Below, one piece after another: positions 1 through 7,794 of a DNA stretch of 23,193 nt. Origin of the DNA: Bifidobacterium breve (GTDB taxonomy: Bacteria; Actinomycetota; Acidimicrobiia; Acidimicrobiales; Ilumatobacteraceae); contig CAMDER010000010.1 of NCBI GenBank assembly GCA_945896935.1, positions 1 to 23,193 on the forward strand, given 5' to 3'. The translations under genes were made by a program, and so were the position numbers. Numbering within the stretch: position 1 is the stretch's first letter; each line of letters begins with the position of its first letter. Under the pieces are notes generated by a model. The model made no database searches and was not told where the DNA came from. It saw only the letters and a program-made list of their open reading frames with translations.

Positions 1-462
1 TCACGATTGGGCGTTGAAGTCAAAGCCTTGATGGTGATGCGCCGCAATGAAGCCGAAGATAAAGATGCAATCGCTGCTGTCCGCAAGGCTGATGCGGTGT
101 GGTTTGTCGGAGACAACCCGATTCACATGCGCAGCGTTTTGAAAGACACTCCAGTTTGGGAAGCAGTGCAACACGTCTTGAAAGAAGGCGGCTTGGTCGT
201 TGGCGTCGGTGCTTCAGCATCGGCATTTTGTGACCCGATGATCGACCCTCGTGGTGGTGCACTTGCCCTTGGTCTCGGACTATTGACGGGCATGGCAATC
301 GTGACTCAATCTGAAACTGTCACGATTGATCGTCATGCTCGTGCGAAGAAACTTGCCAACGTGCCCTTGGTGTTCTTGCCATCGTCATCAGCGTTGATTC
401 GCCGCGGACACGAATGGGAAGAAGTTGGGCCCAACGAAAAAGTCGGGCAACTTCCGAGCTGA
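1..462 (+). CDS. Peptidase S51 / cyanophycinase-like protein, C-terminal part (5' end outside window)
   Basis: The reading frame is open from base 1 to TGA at 460-462, so only about 153 C-terminal residues are visible and the true start lies upstream. The segment ADAVWFVGDNP resembles the part of S51/cyanophycinase-type class I glutamine-amidotransferase-like folds that lies before the nucleophile. GVGASASAFCDP resembles the nucleophile elbow, with a Ser where the family has GxSAG. DPRGGALALGLGLL matches the turn that follows it. The family cleaves Asp-X or beta-Asp-Arg peptides, but the substrate cannot be read here. Its stop directly abuts the stop of the convergent lipoprotein gene. It could also be an S51-fold protein without cyanophycin activity; I am fairly confident of the fold and unsure of the substrate. 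Confidence 0.6.
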   Translation, partial: SRLGVEVKALMVMRRNEAEDKDAIAAVRKADAVWFVGDNPIHMRSVLKDTPVWEAVQHVLKEGGLVVGVGASASAFCDPMIDPRGGALALGLGLLTGMAIVTQSETVTIDRHARAKKLANVPLVFLPSSSALIRRGHEWEEVGPNEKVGQLPS

Positions 463-1002
463 TTATTCTTCGGGGGCTTCAGGTACGAAGCTGGGGTCAA
501 CCGAAAAGGCGACAGGAAAAAAACGCTCGCCCAAGTCGGAGAGATCGGCCAAGAACAACGCGGGCTCTGAATCGGTGGGAATGCTGACTGCGAGAATTCC
601 CTGGTAAGTCTCTCTCGATTGAAGCGTGGCGTTACCGAATTGCTCAATTGTTCCCGCAGCGACTGGTGTGTAGGACATGCCGTCAACGGTGTAGACGCGG
701 AACATGTCGGGGCGAAGCGAGAAAGGCTCAAGTGCACCACTGGTGACTTGAACTTCAAGAAAGAAAAATTCGTCAGATGCCTCAGGAGTTTCTGTAGGAA
801 GACTCATTCTGATTTCAGCATTTCCCGCTGCGGCCACAGCACCAACAGTGAACGGGATGCCGTTGACCTCAGATGGTATTGGTGGGGTAGGAGTTCCGAG
901 CTGAACTTGCGTTGTCGATGTCGTGGTCGAAGAGTTGCTCGAGCAAGACAACATCGTGGCCATTGACAACAAAATAAGTGAGATAGCTTTTTTTGACTTC
1001 AT
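463..1002 (-). CDS. Secreted lipoprotein, DUF4352/telokin-like, last gene of the pst operon
   Basis: This 179-residue protein begins with a lipoprotein signal: Lys at residues 3-5, a hydrophobic stretch, and a lipobox-like MLSC with Cys20 as the likely lipidated residue. A Ser/Thr-rich linker follows (about residues 21-35). The rest looks like an all-beta immunoglobulin-like domain of the DUF4352 type (FFFLEVQVTSGALEPFSL, with further strands of similar length). No enzyme motif is visible. It starts 24 bases after the pstS stop and has a GGGGTG Shine-Dalgarno-like stretch, so it is probably co-transcribed with pstCABS as its distal gene. A role as an accessory lipoprotein of phosphate uptake is inference from position only. 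The TAA stop abuts the stop of the convergent gene with no gap. Confidence 0.75.
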   Translation of the reverse strand: MKSKKAISLILLSMATMLSCSSNSSTTTSTTQVQLGTPTPPIPSEVNGIPFTVGAVAAAGNAEIRMSLPTETPEASDEFFFLEVQVTSGALEPFSLRPDMFRVYTVDGMSYTPVAAGTIEQFGNATLQSRETYQGILAVSIPTDSEPALFLADLSDLGERFFPVAFSVDPSFVPEAPEE

Positions 1003-1026
1003 TTCTTCACCCCTTTGTTGCGAAGG

Positions 1027-2601
1027 CTACTGCTTCACAGATGGTCGTAACCGACCGGCCACGATGGGCGGGGCAAAGATAATGCCGAGAATCAACAGCG
1101 TAATCAGCAGATAAATCACCACTGAAGTGCCATTACCTTGAGTATCAATTTCGACACTTGTAGCCATTGCGACTCCGGGGGTGGCAATGGCTACCACATC
1201 ATCAACTGGTGCCGCCTCGGCAATCTCACCGTCAACTGTCGCTTCTGTGTTTGTAATTTCGGCACCAGCAACAAGTGTGGTGGTGACGCCGGGCGCCGTG
1301 GTCGCTCCGGGCTTACTTGCACCTGGTGCGGTCGTTGCACCTGGTGCGGTCGTTGCGCCTGGTGCGGTCGTTGCGCCTGGTGCAACAGTTGTTGCCGTTG
1401 TTTTCGCTACTAAGAAGTCGCCAGTGATTGTGGGGTTGCTGCATGAATCGATCGCAGGGGCTGCGGACGCACCGGGAATTTGGGCGACTGCAGCGAATGC
1501 AGCTTCAACTAAGTTTTTCGGGAGCGGAGCGTAACCCAGTTGCTCGGATTTTTGCTGACCAGCGCAAAGGAAGTAAAAGATGTAGTCGGACAAACTCGCG
1601 CCCTTAGCAGCGCTAAAAGGTGCTGCCTCGGTGGTCGGAACGATCATGTACGAATAACTCGAAATGGGGTACGCCCGAGCATCTGCGTTTCGATAAACGC
1701 CTTGCAGAACCTGGGTCCCGTCAGAGTTGATTCTTGCTCCTTGCAACGCAACCGAGACATTCACTGCTGTCGGTTGTGCGTAATTGCCAGATGCATTCTT
1801 GACTGACGCAACGGGAAAGCCACGTTCTTTGGCGTATCCGTATTCAACATAGGTGATGGCACCATCGTTGTATTGAGCAGCGACAAAGTTGGCAACTCCA
1901 TCTGAGAACTGTTGCGCGGCAAAGCCCGAATCCGGAAAATCTGGGTAAAGAGAAGTAACTGGGCACGACGAACCCAAGTTGGCCTTCTGACACAATTGAC
2001 TCCAGTCGTTGGGAGTTTCCTCAGCCATGAAGGCAGTGATTTGCGCCGTTGTACCCGAACCGTCGGATCGGACAACTGGCTTAATGCGCGTTGCGGGCAT
2101 GACTCGTTGCGCATTGTCGGCAGCGATCAGTGGGTCGTTCCACATAGTGATTTGACCAGTAAAGATCTTTGCTGCGGTCTCGGGAGATAGGCGCAAGTCG
2201 GTGATTCTTTGACCGTTGGCCTTGAGGTTGTACATGAACGCCGTACCACCGGCAACAATTGGCAGATATGCATACGGTCGAGAGGCAGCCAACTGAGTTT
2301 CGTCAGCTAACAAGTTTCCTTGACGGTCGTACTGTGCGCTCTGAAACGGGATTTCAGAAACTGCGAAGTCAACTTGCGCCTGATAATACGCGACTCGTCC
2401 AGCAGTTGATCCGACGCCTTGATAGTTGACAACGAGTCCTTGGCGAGCAACGTCGGCGCGCCATTGGTCGACCGCGATCTGGCTCCAGGTCGAACCAGCA
2501 CCATCAACGGGCGCCTCGGCGCGTACCGATGAGGGGTTCACCATCGTGACGGCAGAAGCCAAAATTGTGGCAGAGATCAATAGTTTCTTGATGCGACGCA
2601 T
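1027..2601 (-). CDS. pstS: PstS phosphate-binding protein with repeat stalk and C-terminal membrane anchor
   Basis: This 524-residue periplasmic-type binding protein should capture inorganic phosphate outside the membrane and pass it to PstCA. A Sec signal peptide (residues 1-28, cleavage near VRA) is followed by PstS motifs: GAGSTW (34-39), VGSTAGR (63-69), VDFAVSEIP (77-85), the phosphate loop RSDGSGTT (178-185), and a C-lobe ending in LGYAPLP. It is longer than the usual 320-380 residues because of a stalk with four APGATT units plus variants, an acidic linker and a transmembrane helix (about 493-513) ending in basic residues. It therefore looks tail-anchored rather than lipidated, since there is no lipobox Cys. 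The ATG shares one base with the pstB stop (TGATG). The gene lies last of the four transporter genes instead of first. Confidence 0.93.
   Translation of the reverse strand: MRRIKKLLISATILASAVTMVNPSSVRAEAPVDGAGSTWSQIAVDQWRADVARQGLVVNYQGVGSTAGRVAYYQAQVDFAVSEIPFQSAQYDRQGNLLADETQLAASRPYAYLPIVAGGTAFMYNLKANGQRITDLRLSPETAAKIFTGQITMWNDPLIAADNAQRVMPATRIKPVVRSDGSGTTAQITAFMAEETPNDWSQLCQKANLGSSCPVTSLYPDFPDSGFAAQQFSDGVANFVAAQYNDGAITYVEYGYAKERGFPVASVKNASGNYAQPTAVNVSVALQGARINSDGTQVLQGVYRNADARAYPISSYSYMIVPTTEAAPFSAAKGASLSDYIFYFLCAGQQKSEQLGYAPLPKNLVEAAFAAVAQIPGASAAPAIDSCSNPTITGDFLVAKTTATTVAPGATTAPGATTAPGATTAPGASKPGATTAPGVTTTLVAGAEITNTEATVDGEIAEAAPVDDVVAIATPGVAMATSVEIDTQGNGTSVVIYLLITLLILGIIFAPPIVAGRLRPSVKQ
1322..1384 (-). 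repeat. 18-bp tandem repeat coding the APGATT stalk of PstS
   Basis: On the plus strand the unit CCTGGTGCGGTCGTTGCR is repeated at 1322, 1340 and 1358, with a half copy from 1376. The complete copies differ only in the last base. Together with diverged copies at about 1290-1321 they encode the AP-G-ATT stalk between the binding domain and the membrane anchor. Near-identity suggests recent slippage or expansion, so stalk length may vary between strains. Confidence 0.9.
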
Positions 2602-3452
2602 CAGCCGAACCTTCCGTTGACATAATCGTTGGTGCGTGAATCGTGAGGGTTAGTGAAGATGTCCTTGGTGGGGCCTTCTTCGATAATGCGCCCTGGCTCG
2701 TTTTCGGCTGCCAAGAAGAATGCGCATCGATGTGACACTCGCTGTGCCTGTTGCATGTTGTGGGTCACGATGACGACAGTGATGGTCTCACTGATTTCGC
2801 TAATGGTTTGCTCAATGCGGCGAGTCGATGTGGGGTCGAGGGCCGAACATGGTTCGTCCATCAACAACACTTGCGGGCTCACGGCAAGCGAACGAGCGAT
2901 ACACAAACGCTGCTGCTGACCGCCAGATAATGCACGACCCGGGTCGCCGAGACGATTCTTCACTTCGTTCCAGAGCCCAGCCTTAGAGAGGCACGACTCA
3001 ATGAGGTCGTCACGCTCTGAACGAGTTGATTTAAGTCCTGACAACTTGAGTCCGGCTAACACATTTTCGGCAACAGTCATGGCGGGGAAAGGGTTTGGCT
3101 TTTGAAACACCATGCCAATACGACGACGAACGTCGGTTACCGGGATGGCGCCACGATAAATGTCAACTCCGTCAATGAGAATTTCGCCGGCAAGAGTTGC
3201 GCTTGGAACAAGTTCGTGCATGCGGTTGAGAGTGCGCAAGAACGTACTCTTGCCACAACCAGAAGGTCCGATGAGTGCAGTGACTTGGCCAGGCGCCATA
3301 TCAAGGTTGACACCTTCAAGAACTTTTTTAGTTCCAAACCAACAGGCAACATTGCTTGCGGTTAAGCCTGCAGCTTTGTGGCCAGGATCAAGTAACGAAA
3401 TGTCTGATGACATCGTTGTTGGGTCGGTTGAGGTGATATCGATTGACGTCAT
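2601..3452 (-). CDS. pstB: PstB, phosphate ABC transporter ATP-binding protein
   Basis: This 283-residue ABC ATPase energises phosphate import with PstCA. The nucleotide-binding elements are complete: Walker A GPSGCGKST (62-70), Q-loop FQKPNPFP (Q117), signature LSGGQQQR (175-182), Walker B VLLMDEP (195-201) and switch His231. FQKPNPFP and the SALDP D-loop are typical of PstB. An extra N-terminal segment of about 28 residues rich in Ser, Thr and Asp precedes the domain. The start ATG (3452-3450) overlaps the pstA stop by four bases (ATGA), with AAAGGG six bases upstream, so translation is probably coupled. Its last base is shared with the pstS start. I see nothing to suggest loss of function. 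Confidence 0.96.
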   Translation of the reverse strand: MTSIDITSTDPTTMSSDISLLDPGHKAAGLTASNVACWFGTKKVLEGVNLDMAPGQVTALIGPSGCGKSTFLRTLNRMHELVPSATLAGEILIDGVDIYRGAIPVTDVRRRIGMVFQKPNPFPAMTVAENVLAGLKLSGLKSTRSERDDLIESCLSKAGLWNEVKNRLGDPGRALSGGQQQRLCIARSLAVSPQVLLMDEPCSALDPTSTRRIEQTISEISETITVVIVTHNMQQAQRVSHRCAFFLAAENEPGRIIEEGPTKDIFTNPHDSRTNDYVNGRFG

Positions 3453-4594
3453 GCCAATCCCTTTCTCTTAAGACGACGCTTCTTGAGTCGACTGATGTTT
3501 TCTGGACCTCGCCCGCCAATTGCACGAGCGGCAACGAATAAGACAAGAACCAAAATTAATAGCACGAGGGCGCCAGTCCACGCACGAGCAATTTGGGCTT
3601 CTTGCGGGAAACGAATCAAACGGTAGACAAAGAAGGGAAGCGAATCTTGCTTTCCAGATAACGGATTCCAGTTCATGATGAACGCGCCGCCAACGGTCAA
3701 GATCAATGGCGCTGTTTCACCGATAACTCGAGCAACACCCAAAATAACTGCTGTGACCAAACCGGAACGCGAAGTCGGCAACACGACACGTGACGTTGTG
3801 CGCCATTCGGTACCACCAAGAGCCAATGACGCTTCGCGAAGACCGCCAGGGACAAGTCGCAGAACAACCTCAGCAGTACGAGTCACAGTCGGAAGGAAAA
3901 GTACTGAGAGTGCGAGCGAACCAGCTAAACCAGTTTGCCGATTACCAAGAGCCAAGATCCACGCTGCGTAGATAAACAAACCGGCGACAATCGAAGGAAC
4001 GGCACTCATCGCGTCAACGACTGTTCGAAGAGGCTTTGCGAGTCGCCCCTTCACTTCGTTCATATAGATGGCAGTGGTAATTCCAAGTGGAACGGCGATG
4101 AGACTCGCGATACCGACTTGTTGCAGAGTGCCGATAATTGCATGAGCGCCACCACCTTCAGTGGAGTCGCTCAGAGCTCCGACATACCGCTGATCTTGAC
4201 TAAAGAATTGTGGTCGGAGCGAGTGGTAGCCCTTGCCGATGACGTACAAAACGACAAGTACCAAAGGGATGATTGCCAAAGACGCACCCGTCCAAACAAC
4301 CAATCGAGCGAGATGGTCCTTGGCTCTGACCGTTCCTCGAATTTCGCGTACGGCGAGCCAAGAAATTGAGATAAAAAACACGTAGCAGGTCAACAGAAAA
4401 CCTAAGGCTCCAGATAGCGGAAGGATTGTTTCGTACAGCAACTGGCTGAGTGCGAAAGCAGATATTGCTGAGCCGATCATAACGGTTACATCGACGGTCT
4501 CAATTGTGCGAATGCGAATCTTTGACTCGGTGTCGGGAGTGTCGCTGATTGTCATATCGTTTGCTGACTTATTGCGGCGTAGTGCAAAGCTCAT
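3449..4594 (-). CDS. pstA: PstA, phosphate ABC transporter permease
   Basis: This permease has about six hydrophobic segments and the ABC permease EAA-type loop GGLREASLALGGTEWRTTSRVVLP, followed by GVARVIGETAPLI, which is characteristic of PstA/PstC. The domain begins near IGTLQQVGIASLIAVPLGITT. The N-terminal third carries two extra hydrophobic segments before the core, so the protein (about 381 residues) is longer than the common 280-300. I chose ATG at 4594-4592: GGAG at 4609-4606 lies 11 bases away, against only two bases for an in-frame TTG at 4603-4601. The TTG would instead give a four-base TTGA overlap with pstC, so the start is uncertain by three codons. It partners with PstC in the membrane. 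Confidence 0.93.
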   Translation of the reverse strand: MSFALRRNKSANDMTISDTPDTESKIRIRTIETVDVTVMIGSAISAFALSQLLYETILPLSGALGFLLTCYVFFISISWLAVREIRGTVRAKDHLARLVVWTGASLAIIPLVLVVLYVIGKGYHSLRPQFFSQDQRYVGALSDSTEGGGAHAIIGTLQQVGIASLIAVPLGITTAIYMNEVKGRLAKPLRTVVDAMSAVPSIVAGLFIYAAWILALGNRQTGLAGSLALSVLFLPTVTRTAEVVLRLVPGGLREASLALGGTEWRTTSRVVLPTSRSGLVTAVILGVARVIGETAPLILTVGGAFIMNWNPLSGKQDSLPFFVYRLIRFPQEAQIARAWTGALVLLILVLVLFVAARAIGGRGPENISRLKKRRLKRKGLA

Positions 4595-4599
4595 CAGAA

Positions 4600-5631
4600 T
4601 CAAATCTCCGTCGCTGAACCAGATCGGGAGCGATTAACGACGCTCGATGCTGCTGTATTGACCAACAAAGTGATGATGAACAGGGCCAGTCCTGCTGCCA
4701 TTAGGGCGCTAATTCCGGTTTCAGTTGACTCACTGAACTTGAGAGCGATCAGGGCAGCAATGCTGTTTGATCCTTGCTCAACGATGGACCACTTGGCGTC
4801 AAAGGATGGCGAGATGATGAGGGTCACGGCGATGGTCTCGCCTAATGCTCGACCAAGCCCAAGCATTGAGCCACCGATGATTCCGCCTTGACCAAATGGC
4901 AAAACAACATCGCGGACAACACCCCATCGAGTTCCACCAAGAGCCATGGCACCTTCACGTTCGCCTGGTGGCGCCTGACCAAATACCTCGCGCATCACCG
5001 AAGTACAGATCGGGATGACCATCAGAGACACGATGACGCCGGCCACGAATGTCGACGACGGGAACACGCCAAGCGACGTCCCGAAATCGTCATTCACCTT
5101 AAAAAATGGCACGAAACCAAGGTTGTCGGCGAGCCACTTTGACAGGGTGATGATTCGTGGCTGCAGGTAGAACAAGCCCCACAGGCCGTAAATTAGGCTG
5201 GGAACTGCCGCCAGTAGATCGATGGTTGCGGTGAGGAAGCGGCGAATTCGGCGCGGGGCGTACTCAGTGATGAACAACGCTGTGGCGATCGATACTGGAA
5301 CGGCAATGAATAGGGCAACAAACGCGATCGAAAAGGTGTAGGGCAGAAGCGAAGCGATACCGAACGCCCCACCCATGTCGGGGGCCCACTGACTTTCGGT
5401 AATGAAGCCCCAGCCCGAAAGTCGCAAGGCATCAATTCCTCGAAACAATAAAAAGCCGCCGATGAGCGCCATAACAAGGAATACGAACGAGCCAGACACT
5501 GCTGCAATCGATCGATACACCTGGTCAACGCGATTTCTGCGAACGACGGGGTTGATGCGAACTTCCGAATCGTTGGGGGGAGAAGGTGATTCTTTGATCT
5601 CATCAACCTGTAATGACTTCGGCACTTTCAC
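4600..5631 (-). CDS. pstC: PstC, phosphate ABC transporter permease
   Basis: This 343-residue membrane protein is the first gene of the operon. It has a hydrophilic N-terminus of about 40 residues, a transmembrane helix (about 42-65), a periplasmic segment, and then the permease core. The EAA loop reads EREGAMALGGTRWGVVRDVVLP and is followed by GLGRALGETIAV, a PstC/PstA hallmark. The start is GTG at 5631-5629; AAGG lies about 13 bases upstream and is a poor ribosome site. The PHO-box repeats end only about 23 bases before this codon, so either the leader is very short or the real start is a little further downstream. It pairs with PstA to form the phosphate channel. Confidence 0.93.
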   Translation of the reverse strand: MKVPKSLQVDEIKESPSPPNDSEVRINPVVRRNRVDQVYRSIAAVSGSFVFLVMALIGGFLLFRGIDALRLSGWGFITESQWAPDMGGAFGIASLLPYTFSIAFVALFIAVPVSIATALFITEYAPRRIRRFLTATIDLLAAVPSLIYGLWGLFYLQPRIITLSKWLADNLGFVPFFKVNDDFGTSLGVFPSSTFVAGVIVSLMVIPICTSVMREVFGQAPPGEREGAMALGGTRWGVVRDVVLPFGQGGIIGGSMLGLGRALGETIAVTLIISPSFDAKWSIVEQGSNSIAALIALKFSESTETGISALMAAGLALFIITLLVNTAASSVVNRSRSGSATEI

Positions 5632-5653
5632 AGCATTCAGGCGCCTTGTGTCA

Positions 5654-5686
5654 TTGGTCTGAAGTAAAGGTGAATAACAGTTGAAC
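5654..5686 (-). promoter_or_regulatory. Putative PHO box: three 11-bp direct-repeat units upstream of pstC
   Basis: Read on the minus strand from 5686 there are three consecutive 11-base units: GTTCAACTGTT, ATTCACCTTTA and CTTCAGACCAA. TTCA recurs at exactly 11-base steps. The first two units each match six of seven bases of the GTTCACC core described for actinobacterial PhoP boxes. The 11-base period is that of PhoB/PhoP binding sites. The position, just before the pst operon, fits activation under phosphate limitation. The site lies in a divergent intergenic region, so it might also affect the gene that starts near 5821. Confidence 0.7.
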
Positions 5687-5820
5687 AGCAGAGCAAGTTT
5701 TATTGATCCTGATTTCAGAAAGATCGCGCGAGCCCTATCTTAAAAACGGGTCGATCTCTCGTCGATTTAATGTCGAGACAAATTGTTTGACGCCAATCTT
5801 GAGTGAATGGGAAATTTGAC

Positions 5821-7794
5821 GTGACCGAAGTTTCAATATCACTTCCCCAGATAAGAGATCGCCTACGCCGCGCCTGTGCGTTGACGTTGGCCATTTTTTC
5901 TTTGGCGACTCTCGCTTCGTTTGGTGCGGCCGATTCAGCCTCAGCTGAACCCGCCCCCCGAAGTCCAGTGACGGTATCAGGGACTGAAGGTCGCTCGGCA
6001 ACCGTTTCTCCGGGCGTTGATTTGTCGAACGAAGTGATCAATATCTCCTGGTCTGGCTTCAGACCGACGACGCAACAAAATATCTACACAGTCATCATCT
6101 TGCAGTGCAAAGCGAATCCAGTTTCGCTTGCAGACTGTTTTTCGGCTGAGCCATTCCCAGATCTAGCAAACGGAAACCGACTTTTGGACTCCACAGCCGC
6201 TGATGGAACTGGGTCTGCGCAGTTTGAGGTTCGCCCGGCGAGCAACCTTCCTCAATTGGGATGTTCAGCAACCAACCCCTGTTCTATTTTGGTTTATGAA
6301 AACGATGCACTGCCGATTCAGACGGGCAGTTTGCCAGATGCACGCGTGGTGATCCCCATCACTTTCGCACCCTCGCAAGCCGACTGCCCAACCATCACCG
6401 ACTTCGACGTTCGAGTTGACGGGTCGGCCACTTCAGCAAGTCTCTTCTACTCGTGGGCAGCCCGCATCTGCCAAGGTGACTCATCAGTAGTTCTCGATTA
6501 CACCGAGACCTCAAGTACAACCGGTCGTGAAAACTTCTTGTCGGGACTGATTGACTTTGGTGTTACTGCTTTGCCGGCAACCGAAGAAGAACTATCGCAT
6601 CACCCCGATCATCGCGAATATTCATATGCTCCGGTGGCGGCGAGTGCGGTGGTCGTTGCGTACAACTTGACTGACCCTTTTACAGGCTTACGAGTTGAGA
6701 ATCTGGTGGTATCGCCGCGGTTAGTTGCCCGTTTAGTAACGAACAGTTCTGTCGAGACATTTGTTCGTGATCGAGAATTGCTCAACATCAACCCGACGGT
6801 CCGTTTTCCAACCAACGGGGTGAACCCGATTCTGGTTCGAGCCGAACGAAATGCTGCAACGACGATTTTGACGTCGTGGATGAGTGCCGACCCCGAAGCG
6901 CAGAAATTTTTGGCTAACACTGACACTTGGCGAGTCGCGCTTAACTCTTCGTATGTTGGTTACCCGTATCCACGTGATTTGTTTGAGCTCGTTGATACTG
7001 ATCCCCGTTATTTGCCACGACAAGGGCAGAAGAACATTGCGACCCGCATGTTCTACGGCGTGTCACCGACTGGCACACAGGCCGAAGTCACGAGTGCTCG
7101 CGGAGTTATCGGCATCGTCGACCTTCCGACTGCCAAAAGATTCGGGCTCCAGGTTGCGGGTTTACTGAAGCCTGACGGAACAGTCGTTCAAGTGACGGAC
7201 GATTCAATTTTGCGTGGTATTGCCGATGCCGAACTAAGTGCTGCCGGAACCTTGGTGGCCGACCCGACTCCAGAAGACCCGTTGGCGTATCCGATGATCA
7301 AAGTTGATTACGCCATGGTTCCAAAAACCTTTGACGTAGAAAAAAAGATTACCGATGTTCGTACGGTGTTGAGTTATGCAGTTGGTGAAGGTCAAAACCT
7401 GCTCCCGGCGGGATATGTCACCCTTCCCGATTCGATGCGGGCTGAAACACTTAAAATTGTTGAAGCAATAGGTGTTCCGGCAACTACAACCACAACCACA
7501 ACTATTGCGCTACAGGTCGTGACAGTTCCGACGACTCGACCTCGATCGACGGTGCCGCCAACAACCGATGCACCGACAACGACGACGAGCACAACAACGA
7601 CGACGTCAACCACAACGACAACAACTCAACCAGCCCCGATCACAGTGCCTGAGGCGAAACTGTCAGATGATTTTTCTGGTCAGCGAAGTTCATCAGGACT
7701 GATGCTTGGGTTAGGTGGATTGTCTGGTGCGGTCATTCTCGGAACTGCGCCGTGGCGAAAACTGAATACTCGACGTAGGAAGGTTGTGTCATGA
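5821..7794 (+). CDS. Large tail-anchored PstS-like surface protein
   Basis: This protein of about 657 residues has a signal peptide (cleavage near DSASA, residue 42), then a beta-rich Cys-containing domain (about 45-195). A PstS-like domain follows (about 198-565), aligning by eye with the PstS encoded nearby: LDYTETSSTTGR against VNYQGVGSTAGR, LIDFGVTALP against QVDFAVSEIP, and AYPMIKVDYAMVP against AYPISSYSYMIVP. The phosphate loop RSDGSGTT is replaced by RAERNAATT (about 340-348), so phosphate binding is doubtful. A Thr-rich stalk, a transmembrane helix (about 620-642) and a basic tail end the protein, so it is probably membrane-anchored outside the cell. I chose GTG 5821 because GGGA lies eight bases upstream; GTG 5803 is the alternative. 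The stop overlaps the next ATG by four bases. Confidence 0.8.
   Translation: MTEVSISLPQIRDRLRRACALTLAIFSLATLASFGAADSASAEPAPRSPVTVSGTEGRSATVSPGVDLSNEVINISWSGFRPTTQQNIYTVIILQCKANPVSLADCFSAEPFPDLANGNRLLDSTAADGTGSAQFEVRPASNLPQLGCSATNPCSILVYENDALPIQTGSLPDARVVIPITFAPSQADCPTITDFDVRVDGSATSASLFYSWAARICQGDSSVVLDYTETSSTTGRENFLSGLIDFGVTALPATEEELSHHPDHREYSYAPVAASAVVVAYNLTDPFTGLRVENLVVSPRLVARLVTNSSVETFVRDRELLNINPTVRFPTNGVNPILVRAERNAATTILTSWMSADPEAQKFLANTDTWRVALNSSYVGYPYPRDLFELVDTDPRYLPRQGQKNIATRMFYGVSPTGTQAEVTSARGVIGIVDLPTAKRFGLQVAGLLKPDGTVVQVTDDSILRGIADAELSAAGTLVADPTPEDPLAYPMIKVDYAMVPKTFDVEKKITDVRTVLSYAVGEGQNLLPAGYVTLPDSMRAETLKIVEAIGVPATTTTTTTIALQVVTVPTTRPRSTVPPTTDAPTTTTSTTTTTSTTTTTTQPAPITVPEAKLSDDFSGQRSSSGLMLGLGGLSGAVILGTAPWRKLNTRRRKVVS
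7483..7637 (+). repeat. Low-complexity ACN-rich tract coding a poly-Thr stalk
   Basis: Runs of ACA, ACG and ACC codons at about 7483-7505 and 7555-7637 encode long Thr stretches interrupted by Pro, Ser and Ala. They form the extracellular stalk between the PstS-like domain and the membrane helix. The DNA is purine/pyrimidine-skewed and repetitive, so length changes by slippage are plausible. Confidence 0.85.

Noticed and set aside
1181..1534. Open frame of 117 codons on the plus strand opposite pstS, with an apparent VVAPGA repeat
   Set aside because: It is the antisense shadow of the PstS stalk repeat; the minus strand has a complete PstS with all family motifs.
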